This document shows, piece after piece, positions 52,343-60,780 of a stretch of DNA of 64,000 bases. Each line of letters begins with the position of its first letter. Within the stretch, counting starts at the first letter, position 1. Below the pieces are notes generated by a model. The model made no database searches. It was given only the letters and a program-made list of their open reading frames with translations, and was not told the origin of the DNA. The translations under genes and the position numbers were made by a program. The DNA is from Bacillota bacterium (lineage in GTDB: Bacteria; Bacillota; Clostridia; Acetivibrionales; DTU013), in NCBI GenBank assembly GCA_023399355.1, contig JAEWQC010000189.1, positions 1 to 64,000 of the forward strand. The letters run 5' to 3'.

Positions 52343-53101
52343 TTAACGGAATAAATTCCCTAAGATATCTCCTCCAATATTCCCTGAACCATGGGATTCA
52401 TTCGCATGCCCGCGCGTGGCTGAATGAAGCCTGTCTGCGAGCCTTGCCAGCGGAAGTGTCTGTAGATAGACTGTACCCGGTCCGGTAACACAGGCCAGGA
52501 ACAGGCCCTCCCCGCCAAACAGCGCATTCTTGAAACCCCCGACAAACTGTATGTCATAATTGATCGATTCATCAAATCCGACCAGACAGCCGGTATCCAC
52601 CCTCAATGTTTCACCTGGCGCCATCTCTCTTTCGATGATCGTGCCGCCCGCATGCATAAACGCAAGTCCGTCCCCTTCCAGCCTTTGCAGAATGAAGCCT
52701 TCGCCGCCGAAGAAGCCGGCACCCAAACGTTTTGTGAAAGCAACCTGAATGTCAATTCCACGTGCAGCGCACAAAAACGCATCCTTCTGACACAGAAATC
52801 TTCCTCCGTGCAGGGACAGATCTACTGGAATAATTTTGCCCGGATAAGGAGCTGCAAAGCCTAATCTGCTCTTGACAGCGCCATTGTTGAAAAATGAACT
52901 GATAAAAAAGCTTTCGCCTGTTACCATCCGTTTGAATCCGTTGAATAATCCACCGCCAGTCGAAGTTTGCATCACAATGCCCTGTTCCATGTAAAGCATC
53001 GCGCCGATCTCTCCCCTGACTGCCTCTCCGGGATCGAGTTCAATCTCTACCATTTGCATATCATCACCAAGAATTTTATAATCGATAACGTCTGCCAACA
53101 C
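52343..53101 (-). CDS. AIM24/TIGR00266-family protein
   Basis: The 252-residue protein is a member of the TIGR00266 (AIM24-like) beta-sandwich family. It shows repeating patterns such as ESFFISSFFNNGA, GGRFLCQKDAFLCAARG, GFFGGEGFILQRLEGDGLAFMHAGG, RVDTGCLVGFDESINYDIQFV and LACVTGPGTVYLQTLPLARLA. Function is unclear; the family may bind membranes or act as a stress scaffold. It stands alone between galU and the SRP RNA. Confidence 0.85.
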   Translation of the reverse strand: MLADVIDYKILGDDMQMVEIELDPGEAVRGEIGAMLYMEQGIVMQTSTGGGLFNGFKRMVTGESFFISSFFNNGAVKSRLGFAAPYPGKIIPVDLSLHGGRFLCQKDAFLCAARGIDIQVAFTKRLGAGFFGGEGFILQRLEGDGLAFMHAGGTIIEREMAPGETLRVDTGCLVGFDESINYDIQFVGGFKNALFGGEGLFLACVTGPGTVYLQTLPLARLADRLHSATRGHANESHGSGNIGGDILGNLFR

Positions 53102-53631
53102 AGCACCCCCTCCTGTTATTCATTCGGCAAGCCTGCCCCGAACGGCCGCAATGCCCTGACTCACTACATTATGAGAATTATCCATCAAGATTACTTTATC
53201 ACATATATGGATAACTTTACAAGCAAGGATTTTTGCATATTCCAGTATCTAAAACGATAGCTGGCAAGTATCGTTCAATGTCTCGCTATGCCATCCGCTG
53301 AGGCTTCTTTCCGCAAAGGACATTTACTGCTTGTAAACCTAATTGTTACAAAAATTTAATATATTTTAACGGAAAATTGTGGTACAATAAAATTGCCACA
53401 GCCAATAATACTAATTTTTCATTTTTGTTCCTCCTTTTAATATAGACTATGGCTAATTTAATTTTATTTTATTTAAATTTGTAAAGCACTTATATTATCG
53501 TAATTATTTATAAATATTTACCCAGTGCTTTATTTTTTTGCATAAAAACGCTGTAAGCCTACTGTCTGTACACCTTACTGGAACGCTCAGGTTCCTTCCA
53601 GTAAATACATGCCTATAAAATTTGAAATGTG
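53102..53631. other. 530-bp gap with no supported gene
   Basis: A/T-rich sequence upstream of the SRP RNA promoter. I see no coding frame of note and no known structured RNA. Confidence 0.4.
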
Positions 53632-53660
53632 TTGATAAGCTGCCGCATATTGAGTATAAT
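53632..53660 (+). promoter_or_regulatory. Promoter of SRP RNA
   Basis: TTGATA (53632-53637) and TATAAT (53655-53660) are 17 nt apart, about 39 nt before the start of the RNA. Confidence 0.7.
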
Positions 53661-53698
53661 AGGTAAGTGACTTTTGAAAGAACCATGTGTTAATCTTT

Positions 53699-53967
53699 GG
53701 CCGTGCTAGACGGGGAGGTAGCGGTGCCCTGTACCTGCAATCCGCTGCAGCAGGGTTGAATCCCTGTTCGAGGCTTTATCCCTGTAGAGCCTGCCCCATG
53801 CAAGTGGCGATGATAACTGGGTCTTGCGCAACGAAAGCCTGTGAACCCCGCCAGGTCCGGAAGGAAGCAACGGTAAGCGGTAACTTGCGTGTGCCGCGAG
53901 GATACCTGGTTAGAGCTAACTATATGGGTTACGTTTATAGAGATAAGTCGACAACAGGTGCACGGCC
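53699..53967 (+). ncRNA. ffs: Signal recognition particle RNA, large bacterial type
   Basis: The 5' GGCCGTGC pairs with the 3' GCACGGCC. The start GTGCTAGACGGGGAGGTAGC and the SRP domain IV core GCCAGGTCCGGAAGGAAGCA are diagnostic. At 269 nt with an Alu domain it is the Gram-positive large type. Confidence 0.95.
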
Positions 53968-53983
53968 AATCAAAATATAAATT

Positions 53984-54026
53984 AGAGGACACTCCTGAAG
54001 AGATGTAATGGGAATGTCCTCTTTTT
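53984..54026 (+). terminator. Terminator of SRP RNA
   Basis: AGAGGACA pairs with TGTCCTCT, followed by TTTT. Confidence 0.8.
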
Positions 54027-54120
54027 ATAACGTATCGGTTCAAAGAAGATGTTCGGATGCAGAGACATTTTATACCAGGGTACAAAATTTTATCAGGGAA
54101 TTTTGTGCCTAGCTGCATAT

Positions 54121-54412
54121 CAACGAGGCTGGTCGCAAGCAAAGCTTGCCGCTCACCCATGCATCCCGGGTTGGTCTCAAGCAAAGCTTACTGCTCACCC
54201 ATGCATCCCGGGTTGGTCGCAAGCAAAGCTTGCCGCTCACCCATGCATCCCGGGTTGGTCTCAAGCAAAGCTTGCTGCTCGTCCATGCATCCCGGGCTGC
54301 TCACAAGCAAAGCTTGCTGCTCGTCCATGCATCCCGGGATAGAGATATGCTCGCCGTTTGAAAACCAAATCGGTATCCGCGACTATAGAAGTGGGTGACA
54401 ACATTTACTCGT
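54121..54412 (+). repeat. Dispersed intergenic element with five 42-bp tandem units
   Basis: Units start at 54127, 54169, 54211, 54253 and 54295, all 42 bp long. Each has the hairpin GCAAGC-AAA-GCTTGC and the palindromes ATGCAT and CCCGGG. After the units the sequence resumes GAGATATGCTCGCCGTTTG and TATAGAAGTGGGTGACA, as in the copy at 51291-51411. Fourteen-residue frames are a by-product of the period. Confidence 0.85.
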
Positions 54413-54578
54413 TATATATCCGTCGTTTTGATATAATGAGTATATGCTAAAAAAGCAATAGAATATGGGGCTGCAGGTAAAAGTCATGAATTGGCTTTCC
54501 GGATTGCAATCCTGTCATTGCATGGTGGGCTGTCAAGCCCGGATAAACAAGGATCTAACTATTTATGAGGTGAATACG

Positions 54579-56300
54579 ATGTCCTATATTGCTTTATACA
54601 GAGAATGGCGCCCGACTCTGTTCGAGGATGTGGTGGAACAGGAGCATGTGGTCAAAACGCTCCGTTATAGCGTCAGCACAGGCAGAATTGCACATGCCTA
54701 CCTTTTTTGCGGTACAAGAGGTACCGGTAAGACAACAATGGCGCAAATCCTTTCCAGGGCAGTCAACTGTCTCAATCCAAAGGACGGCGATCCCTGCAAC
54801 CAATGCGAAGTGTGCCGCGAAATACTTGCCGGAAGCTGTGTTGACGTACTCGAAATCGACGCGGCTTCAAACAATAGCGTAGACAATGTCCGCTCCATCC
54901 GCGACGAAGTCATTTACGCCCCGACAAAAGCCAGGCGTAAGGTCTATATCATAGACGAGGTTCATATGCTCTCTTCAGGCGCCTTCAATGCACTGCTGAA
55001 AACACTTGAAGAACCTCCTGAACATGTCGTGTTCATCCTTGCCACTACGGAACCGCACAAGCTTCCCGCCACGATTCTTTCCCGCTGCCAGCGGTTTGAT
55101 TTCAGGCGCATCACCCATGAAAGCATCGTAAAACATCTTGACAAGATCGCTTCAGCAGGCGGTACCCTGCTGGACGCCGATGCTGCAAAGCTTATTGCAC
55201 GCATGTCCGACGGTGCAATGAGAGATGCCATAAGCCTGCTTGATCAGTGCATTTCTCTGGGAGGCGGAAAAATTGACTACGATGATGTACTTTCGGTCGC
55301 AGGTATTGTGAATGATACCTTCATGACTGATTTCATCAATTGCATGCTCGATAAAAATATTGGCGCAATACTAGGAAATATTGAACGCCTGGTCATGGAT
55401 GGCCGTGATATAGCTCATTTTGTATCCGACCTCGTCCTGTATTTCAGAAACCTGCTCATCTGCAAGGCGACAGACGGAAAGTGCGACAACCTCATCGAAG
55501 TGCCGGCCTCTGTCCTTGCTGATATGAAGCAGCAGACAGGCCGTATTTCACAGGATGAAATCGTAAACAGGATAAAGGAGCTTTCTGCACTTGAAACAGG
55601 ATTGAAATGGGCGTCAAACCCGAGAGTCCTTCTGGAAGTGACGCTTATTAAGTTATGCATGGGCATTGCACCCGAAGACGCAAACATGAGTGACAGGGTC
55701 GCCGCCCTTGAAAACAGGCTCAACAGCGGAAACTTTACGGTAAACACGGAATCGTCCAGGCCTGCGGGATTGTGCGGCAATTCACCGTTAGTTTCCACAG
55801 ACGCCGCTACCGGCAGCAATTCTCCGTTATTTTCGCCGGATGCTGCCAGGGATGCACCTTCCTATGCAGCCTCCTCTCCCTCATCAACCTCCTCTGCGGC
55901 TGCAGCTTTCCCTGCAACAGCCGGGTCCAAAACGGCTGCAGCCGAATTCAAGCAATGGCCGAAAATAATGGAGCATTTGAAAAGCATGGGAAAGATGAAA
56001 ATTCACTCCTTCCTTTTAAATGTCAATGCCGTTGTACTGGATGAAAAAGATGTCGGACTTCTGTTCAGCGCGAAGGAGAATTTTACCAAGACCCTTGTTT
56101 CCAAACTCGAGCACCTGGAATTAATTGAAGACGCAATTTTGAAAATAACCGGACGTGAAATGAAAGTAAAGTGTCTGGATGAGGAAAGCTTCACAAAGGC
56201 ACCCATCAGTTCAAAACCCACCGAAAGCGAAGAGTTGGTTGAAAAAGCCCGCAGTTTGGCTGACAAGGCCGGCTTAACGCTTGAGATACTAGACGAATGA
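54579..56300 (+). CDS. dnaX: DNA polymerase III subunits gamma/tau
   Basis: The 573-residue clamp-loader subunit has the conserved start SYIALYREWRPTLFEDVVEQ, Walker A FCGTRGTGKTTMAQ, a four-cysteine zinc module (CLNPKDGDPCNQCEVCREIL), Walker B VYIIDEVHML and sensor ATTEPHKLPATILSRCQRF. The C-terminal tau part has an Ala/Ser/Pro linker (about 400-455). ATG 54579 has GAGGTGA 5 nt upstream; a longer in-frame start is rejected. It is followed by the ybaB-like gene and recR. Confidence 0.95.
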   Translation: MSYIALYREWRPTLFEDVVEQEHVVKTLRYSVSTGRIAHAYLFCGTRGTGKTTMAQILSRAVNCLNPKDGDPCNQCEVCREILAGSCVDVLEIDAASNNSVDNVRSIRDEVIYAPTKARRKVYIIDEVHMLSSGAFNALLKTLEEPPEHVVFILATTEPHKLPATILSRCQRFDFRRITHESIVKHLDKIASAGGTLLDADAAKLIARMSDGAMRDAISLLDQCISLGGGKIDYDDVLSVAGIVNDTFMTDFINCMLDKNIGAILGNIERLVMDGRDIAHFVSDLVLYFRNLLICKATDGKCDNLIEVPASVLADMKQQTGRISQDEIVNRIKELSALETGLKWASNPRVLLEVTLIKLCMGIAPEDANMSDRVAALENRLNSGNFTVNTESSRPAGLCGNSPLVSTDAATGSNSPLFSPDAARDAPSYAASSPSSTSSAAAAFPATAGSKTAAAEFKQWPKIMEHLKSMGKMKIHSFLLNVNAVVLDEKDVGLLFSAKENFTKTLVSKLEHLELIEDAILKITGREMKVKCLDEESFTKAPISSKPTESEELVEKARSLADKAGLTLEILDE

Positions 56301-56413
56301 CGAAGCCTGCATTCTCTATGCTTTGATATATTTCCTGCAGGTTAGTCCTTGTGTGATCTTGAACTGTTAAGGTATAATAGGAATGAATTATGATCTTTTA
56401 GGAGGTACAAAAA

Positions 56414-56761
56414 ATGGCAAAAGGCGGATTTTCAGGCTTCGGCGGCGGCGGCAACATGGGAAATCTCATGAAGCAGGCGCAAAAAATGCAGAAGGATATG
56501 GAAAAAATGCAGGAAGAGCTTCAGGAAAAAGAAGTTGAAGCAACTGCAGGCGGCGGGGCTATCAAGGTCGTTGCCACAGGTAAGAAGCAGATAAAGGAAA
56601 TTACAATAAACCGGGACGTCGTAGATCCGGAGGATGTGGAAATGCTGCAGGATCTTGTTCTTGCCGCTGTAAACGAAGCATTGCGAATGGCTGACGAAAT
56701 GGTCAACGGCGAGATGTCAAAGATTACCGGCGGTATGGGCGGACTCGGCGGTCTTTTCTGA
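56414..56761 (+). CDS. YbaB/EbfC nucleoid-associated protein
   Basis: The 115-residue protein is a YbaB/EbfC-family DNA-binding protein, with a Gly-rich N-terminus (KGGFSGFGGGGNMGNLMKQA), QKMQKDMEKMQEELQ and EITINRDVVDPEDVEMLQDL. It forms a typical cluster with dnaX and recR. AGGAGG precedes the ATG. Confidence 0.93.
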   Translation: MAKGGFSGFGGGGNMGNLMKQAQKMQKDMEKMQEELQEKEVEATAGGGAIKVVATGKKQIKEITINRDVVDPEDVEMLQDLVLAAVNEALRMADEMVNGEMSKITGGMGGLGGLF

Positions 56762-56762
56762 T

Positions 56763-57365
56763 ATGAGCTATTTTTATGCTCCACCCGTAGCAAAATTGAT
56801 AGAAGAATTTGAAAAGCTTCCCGGTATTGGCCACAAGACAGCTCAGAGGCTTGCTTTCCATGTGCTGAACCTTCCGCTGGAAAAGGCGGAAAGTCTGGCT
56901 AATGCCATTCGGGATGCCAAACTCAAAACCCGTTACTGCTCGATATGCAGCAATCTGACCGAAACCGACCCCTGTGCAATATGCAGCGCTTCGAACCGGG
57001 ATCAGGGTGTGATTTGCATCGTCGAAGACCCCAGGGATGTTGTGGCGATGGAGAGGATACGTGATTTCAAGGGCCTATACCATGTGCTTCATGGCGTCAT
57101 TTCTCCGATGGAGGGCATCGGACCCGGAGATATCAAAATAAAAGAACTGCTTCAGCGAATCCGCGACGGAGAAATTCGCGAAGTCATACTCGCAACAAAT
57201 CCCGATGTAGAAGGTGAAGCGACCGCCATGTACATATCCAAGCTCTTGAAACCCATTGGAATCAAAACTACACGCATCGCATATGGTATCCCCGTCGGCG
57301 GAGATCTGGAATATGCAGATGAGGTTACGCTGGCCAAAGCATTGGAAGGCCGCCGTGAGTTGTAG
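56763..57365 (+). CDS. recR: Recombination protein RecR
   Basis: The 200-residue protein functions with RecF/RecO in recombinational repair. It has a helix-hairpin-helix start (LIEEFEKLPGIGHKTAQRLAF), the zinc motif CSICSNLTETDPCAIC, the Toprim domain CIVEDPRDVVAMERIRDFKG and YHVLHGVISPMEGIGP, and a C-terminal GIPVGGDLEYADEVTLAKAL. It starts 1 nt after the ybaB stop. It ends with TAG. Confidence 0.95.
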   Translation: MSYFYAPPVAKLIEEFEKLPGIGHKTAQRLAFHVLNLPLEKAESLANAIRDAKLKTRYCSICSNLTETDPCAICSASNRDQGVICIVEDPRDVVAMERIRDFKGLYHVLHGVISPMEGIGPGDIKIKELLQRIRDGEIREVILATNPDVEGEATAMYISKLLKPIGIKTTRIAYGIPVGGDLEYADEVTLAKALEGRREL

Positions 57366-57612
57366 TCACTTCCGTATATATGGAACGAGATCTTAAGGTT
57401 TGACTTGAAGATTAAAGTGATAATATGTTTTGTTAATCATTCGTTCGCTGGAAGCCATAATGACATTGCATTTATACGCAATGGAATCATGGCTCTTTTT
57501 TATAACTCCGGAATTCTATCCTCCTCATTAAGCCGGCAACGCTTTATCACCGTAATTCCAATCACTGCAGAACGTCCTTTTTTAGAAGCTGCACTCCTCC
57601 TGCTAAATAAAT

Positions 57613-57690
57613 ATTCTGGCATTGAACGCGGCAATCGGAGCAGCAAGAGCTGGTGAACAAGGCAAAGGCTTCGCAGTGGACCGTCGGTAA
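57613..57690 (+). pseudogene. Methyl-accepting chemotaxis protein remnant
   Basis: Twenty-five codons read ILALNAAIGAARAGEQGKGF followed by AVDRR and a stop. This is the highly conserved hairpin tip of chemoreceptors. The rest of the gene is missing. Confidence 0.75.
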
Positions 57691-57719
57691 CTTTAAAATC
57701 TGAATATCTAGATCCTATT

Positions 57720-57768
57720 AAAGATCGTTCCGTAAAATAAACACTTTCGGAACGGTCTTTTTCTTTTT
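57720..57768 (+). terminator. Intrinsic terminator
   Basis: AAAGATCGTTCCG pairs with CGGAACGGTCTTT, followed by TTCTTTTT. It lies after the chemoreceptor remnant. Confidence 0.75.
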
Positions 57769-58011
57769 CAAAATATTCTGAGAATATTTTAATTTTTATG
57801 AAACATAATTAATTTTATTGCGTATATTTAATTGTGACCTTAATAAAATTAATATTCTCATTGATTTTATTAAGTAGTTTTGAAAATGGCCCTTGACAAA
57901 CGAAATAAACAATAATAGTATATATTATGGAATAATTAATATATTCAATGTTAATATTAATAATATTAATTAATCCATAATATATCTTTAAATAAATTAA
58001 GGAGAACCTAT

Positions 58012-58395
58012 ATGCCAAGAGAAGCATTGGGGAAATGTCCGGTCTGCGGACAAAATACGGAAGTAACAGCAATCAGCTGCAATGAGTGCGGCACCAAAAT
58101 AGAAGGACATTTTCAGCTTTGCAGGTTCTGCAGGTTGACTGAGGAGCAGAAATCCTTCATTGAAACCTTTATAAAATGCAGAGGCAATATCAAGGAAGTT
58201 GAAAAAGAACTTGGAATCTCCTACCCCACTGTAAAGAACAGGCTTGAGGACGCGGCAAACGCTCTGGGCTACAACAATTCTCCAGCCTTCAGTTACAACG
58301 AATCTGATGATACCGGACGCAGGAGGGAAATTCTTGATCTGCTGGAGAGTGGCGAACTTAACGTAGAAGATGCACTGGATATGCTTAAGGATTAG
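58012..58395 (+). CDS. DUF2089-family zinc-ribbon/HTH regulator
   Basis: The 127-residue protein has two CxxC pairs (GKCPVCGQN, SCNECGTK) in an N-terminal zinc ribbon. A helix-turn-helix follows (KFIETFIKCRGNIKEVEKELGISYPTVKNRLEDAA), and the C-terminal RREILDLLESGELNVEDALDML is a SHOCT-like helical pair shared in pattern with the next gene's start. AAGGAG precedes the ATG. It is 98 nt before the DUF4097 gene and is probably its regulator. It ends with TAG. Confidence 0.82.
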   Translation: MPREALGKCPVCGQNTEVTAISCNECGTKIEGHFQLCRFCRLTEEQKSFIETFIKCRGNIKEVEKELGISYPTVKNRLEDAANALGYNNSPAFSYNESDDTGRRREILDLLESGELNVEDALDMLKD

Positions 58396-58493
58396 TACAA
58401 CGCTCAGTATATTGGAGCTGGAATTCAGCAATAAAAAACAAAGACAGACTGCAAGACCATATAAAATAAAAATAATTTCAGGAGGATGTTAAC

Positions 58494-59726
58494 ATGTCAA
58501 TTAGTGAAGAAAGAATGATGATACTTAAGATGCTGCAGGAAGGAAGAATCAACAGCGATGAGGCAGCAAAACTACTGGAGGCATTGGACGCAAACGAGAA
58601 AAAGGCCTCAGCAGGACCATGCGGACCCGGACCGGGCTTCGAGCACCACACTCATCATCACCAAAGGCCTCAATATTATGATGAAGTAGCCAAGGTCAGG
58701 GAAAGAATCAACGACTGGAGACGTGATTTCTCCAAGAATTACAACCAGAAGGATTTCGACAAGATGGTCGATGATTTCAGCGCAAAAGCGGAGAAGGTCG
58801 GCAAGGAAGTCGCATCTGCCACAGTAGGAATGGTTGACAAGATGGTCGATTTCATGGGAAGCTTCGTTGACACAGGTGCCTTTAATATTTTCGGAAGCTG
58901 CGTACTGGTTGAAAAGACTTATGAAGCACCTGCAATAGAAGGAACGAATCTTGAACTGCAGGGAACCAACGGTCCGATCACCATCAAAAAACATGAAGAG
59001 GACAGAATCCTTATAAAAGCCAAGATTCGCACTCCCCAGGCAAATGCAGAGGATGTTCTCGCTTTCGACAACAGCAATGGTACGGTATCGCTCAAGCTGG
59101 CAAAGTCCGACTCCTTCAATTTGAGCGTATCTTATGAAGTATTTGTACCCGCAGTTAAATTAAACAAGCTTATTCTTGAGACAAAGAACAGTAAAATCAA
59201 TGTCGAGGACACTGTTTCCGAAGAATTCTCCAGCATCACCAAAAACGGCGCTGTCGATCTCACAGGCGTGACCAGCAACAAGATCAGCGTTGATACAAAA
59301 AATGCAAAGGTAGTCGTGAACTATCTAATTGCTAAAGAAATCTCTTTGACCACCAAGAATTCCCTGATCGACATGAAAAATCTCAGAACCGAGAAGCTTG
59401 GTGCTTATACGGCAAACGGCAAAATACTGCTGGAAAACCTGCAGGCAGCTGAGGGTTCAACTGAGGTTGAATTGATGCTCAAGACTAAGAATGCCGATAT
59501 CAAGGCCAATATGAACGATGCGGAAGACAGGGGCTACAAGGTAAAGGCACGTACTTCCAACGGCGGGATCAACCTGCTGATACCGAGCCTGTTGTACAGA
59601 AATTCACCGGATGCCGGCGGTTTCGGCAAGCAAGCGGAAGCAGAAACCGAAAATTTCAGCAATGCCCCCCAAAGGGTTAATATATATGCGGAAACACTGA
59701 ACGGTTATGTTGAAATAATCAAGTAA
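58494..59726 (+). CDS. DUF4097-type beta-helical protein with N-terminal SHOCT-like domain (YvlB/LiaX-like)
   Basis: The 410-residue protein begins with SISEERMMILKMLQEGRINSDEAAKLLEAL, the SHOCT/YvlB N-terminal domain. A Gly/His-rich segment follows (FEHHTHHHQRPQYYDE), then a helical part. The rest (about 160-410) is a DUF4097 beta-helix with repeating elements (NSKINVEDTVSEEFSSITKNGAVDLTGVTSNKISVDTKNAKV). In other Bacillota such proteins belong to envelope-stress responses. AGGAGG precedes the ATG. Confidence 0.85.
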   Translation: MSISEERMMILKMLQEGRINSDEAAKLLEALDANEKKASAGPCGPGPGFEHHTHHHQRPQYYDEVAKVRERINDWRRDFSKNYNQKDFDKMVDDFSAKAEKVGKEVASATVGMVDKMVDFMGSFVDTGAFNIFGSCVLVEKTYEAPAIEGTNLELQGTNGPITIKKHEEDRILIKAKIRTPQANAEDVLAFDNSNGTVSLKLAKSDSFNLSVSYEVFVPAVKLNKLILETKNSKINVEDTVSEEFSSITKNGAVDLTGVTSNKISVDTKNAKVVVNYLIAKEISLTTKNSLIDMKNLRTEKLGAYTANGKILLENLQAAEGSTEVELMLKTKNADIKANMNDAEDRGYKVKARTSNGGINLLIPSLLYRNSPDAGGFGKQAEAETENFSNAPQRVNIYAETLNGYVEIIK

Positions 59727-59793
59727 AGAGCAACCTCCTCCCCCTCCTTGGATTTGGATTGCAACAGATCGGCAGAAACCACAGGTGTAGCGC

Positions 59794-59835
59794 AAAAAGC
59801 CATGGGTACGATAAAACGTACATCATGGCTTTTTT
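59794..59835. terminator. Bidirectional terminator
   Basis: AAAAAGCCATG...TACG pairs with CGTA...CATGGCTTTTTT. It lies between the DUF4097 gene and the convergent xre gene. Confidence 0.8.
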
Positions 59836-59921
59836 ATTCAGGATATTTGTGCAGCAAGTCCAGTCATATAGTGATTTCAGTGCAATGTCACTCCAAGCGG
59901 GGGGGCGATATCCTTTGGATT

Positions 59922-60257
59922 TTATTTCATCTTATTGGGTTTGTACTTCAGCCGTAAAAGCCCGATGTATTCCTCTGCCTGCCTGATAGCTTCCTCCGGC
60001 AAGCCGGAGACATCAAGGCTTTTTTTGTCTTCTCCGGTGAATGCATTCTCTTTTTTCTGCGGGCGTCCCAGTAAATAATCAACCGAGGTCTCATATATAT
60101 CAGCGAATGTCTTTAATGTATTTGGGTCAGGCAGACTGACATCATTCTCATAATTTGAGATTGTCTTATTATTGATGCCTGTTTTTCTGGAGACTTCCTT
60201 CTGCGTAAGGTTTTTAACTTCACGTGCATTTCTTAAGCTATCTCCCAATGTTTTCAA
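59922..60257 (-). CDS. XRE/Cro-type HTH repressor
   Basis: The 111-residue protein has an N-terminal Xre helix-turn-helix (SLRNAREVKNLTQKEVSRKT, GINNKTISNYENDVSLPDPN, TLKTFADIYETSVDYLLGR) and a C-terminal tail with a short helix. Start TTG 60257 has GGAGGG 6 nt upstream; the ATG 6 nt earlier is too close. It is divergent from a small coiled-coil protein gene with a palindromic promoter and probably controls both. Confidence 0.85.
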   Translation of the reverse strand: MKTLGDSLRNAREVKNLTQKEVSRKTGINNKTISNYENDVSLPDPNTLKTFADIYETSVDYLLGRPQKKENAFTGEDKKSLDVSGLPEEAIRQAEEYIGLLRLKYKPNKMK

Positions 60258-60334
60258 ATGCATCCCTCCAGTGATTATTATAATTCTTCCCAATACCAAG
60301 AACCATTAATTCCCATATGTTTGGATTTTTGTTA

Positions 60335-60363
60335 TTGACGTCCCATATTGTGGGACTTATAAT
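60335..60363 (+). promoter_or_regulatory. Promoter with operator palindrome (xre switch)
   Basis: TTGACG (60335-60340) and TATAAT (60358-60363) are 17 nt apart; the spacer and -35 edge form GTCCC-atattgt-GGGAC (60340-60356). It is the likely binding site of the divergent Xre protein. Confidence 0.75.
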
Positions 60364-60409
60364 GGAGTAGAATTTCATGAAATTGTGTAAGAATTGGAGG
60401 GCAGATAAC

Positions 60410-60622
60410 GTGGAGGATAACGAAAACACAAAAGAACACGTAAGAATGCTGCGACACCTGTCCAGGCAATTGGATTGCCTGATCAATAAAGCTGTAAGCA
60501 TCGGTTTGAAAGATGCAAATATCGAAAATGAGCTTAGAGAGCTAAATGAGGTATTGATTCTCTTCAATAAAACAGTTGAATACGATTGGAACGGGAAAAC
60601 TGGAAATGAGGATGAAGGATGA
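60410..60622 (+). CDS. 70-residue helical protein controlled by the Xre switch
   Basis: The frame starts at GTG 60410, with GGAGGG 8 nt upstream, and encodes EDNENTKEHVRMLRHLSRQL, then DCLINKAVSIGLKDANIENE and LRELNEVLILFNKTVEYDW. It is predicted to be mostly helical. Clostridial phage-type and Spo0E-like small proteins have similar size; the SIGLKD...EYDW pattern does not decide. Spo0E-like phosphatases carry SxxxD, which I do not clearly see. An earlier ATG frame at 60377 lacks a good SD. Confidence 0.6.
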   Translation: MEDNENTKEHVRMLRHLSRQLDCLINKAVSIGLKDANIENELRELNEVLILFNKTVEYDWNGKTGNEDEG

Positions 60623-60780
60623 ATGAAGGAGCAGATGACAGATAGAAGAATAGGGAATGAATGAGAATATAGAATGAAGCTGAAGGCTGAAGAATGGAGA
60701 TTAACCCTTATTCCCTGTGGCGCACCTCTGCAAACTATGCTATAATAAATAGCCGTACAATTCATGCCATGAGGTGAAAT

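Larger units (their letters stand above)
57366..58011. other. 646-bp gap with a chemoreceptor remnant and a terminator
   Basis: No intact gene is found. It has the fragment at 57613-57690 and the hairpin at 57720-57768; the remainder, notably 57780-58000, is A/T-rich leader of the DUF2089 gene. Confidence 0.55.

Noticed and set aside
54127..54336. Five 42-bp repeats as a CRISPR array
   Set aside because: The units are contiguous without unique spacers and there are no cas genes; it is a tandem repeat.
54049..54361. Coding frames across the 42-bp repeats
   Set aside because: The period is a multiple of three, so all frames stay open; there is no SD and no family match.
54465..54578. Longer dnaX start
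   Set aside because: The extra residues are not part of the family; ATG 54579 with GAGGTGA begins the conserved SYIALYREWRP.
57405..57656. 83-codon plus-strand gene after recR
   Set aside because: It overlaps the chemoreceptor remnant in another frame and has no SD or similarity.
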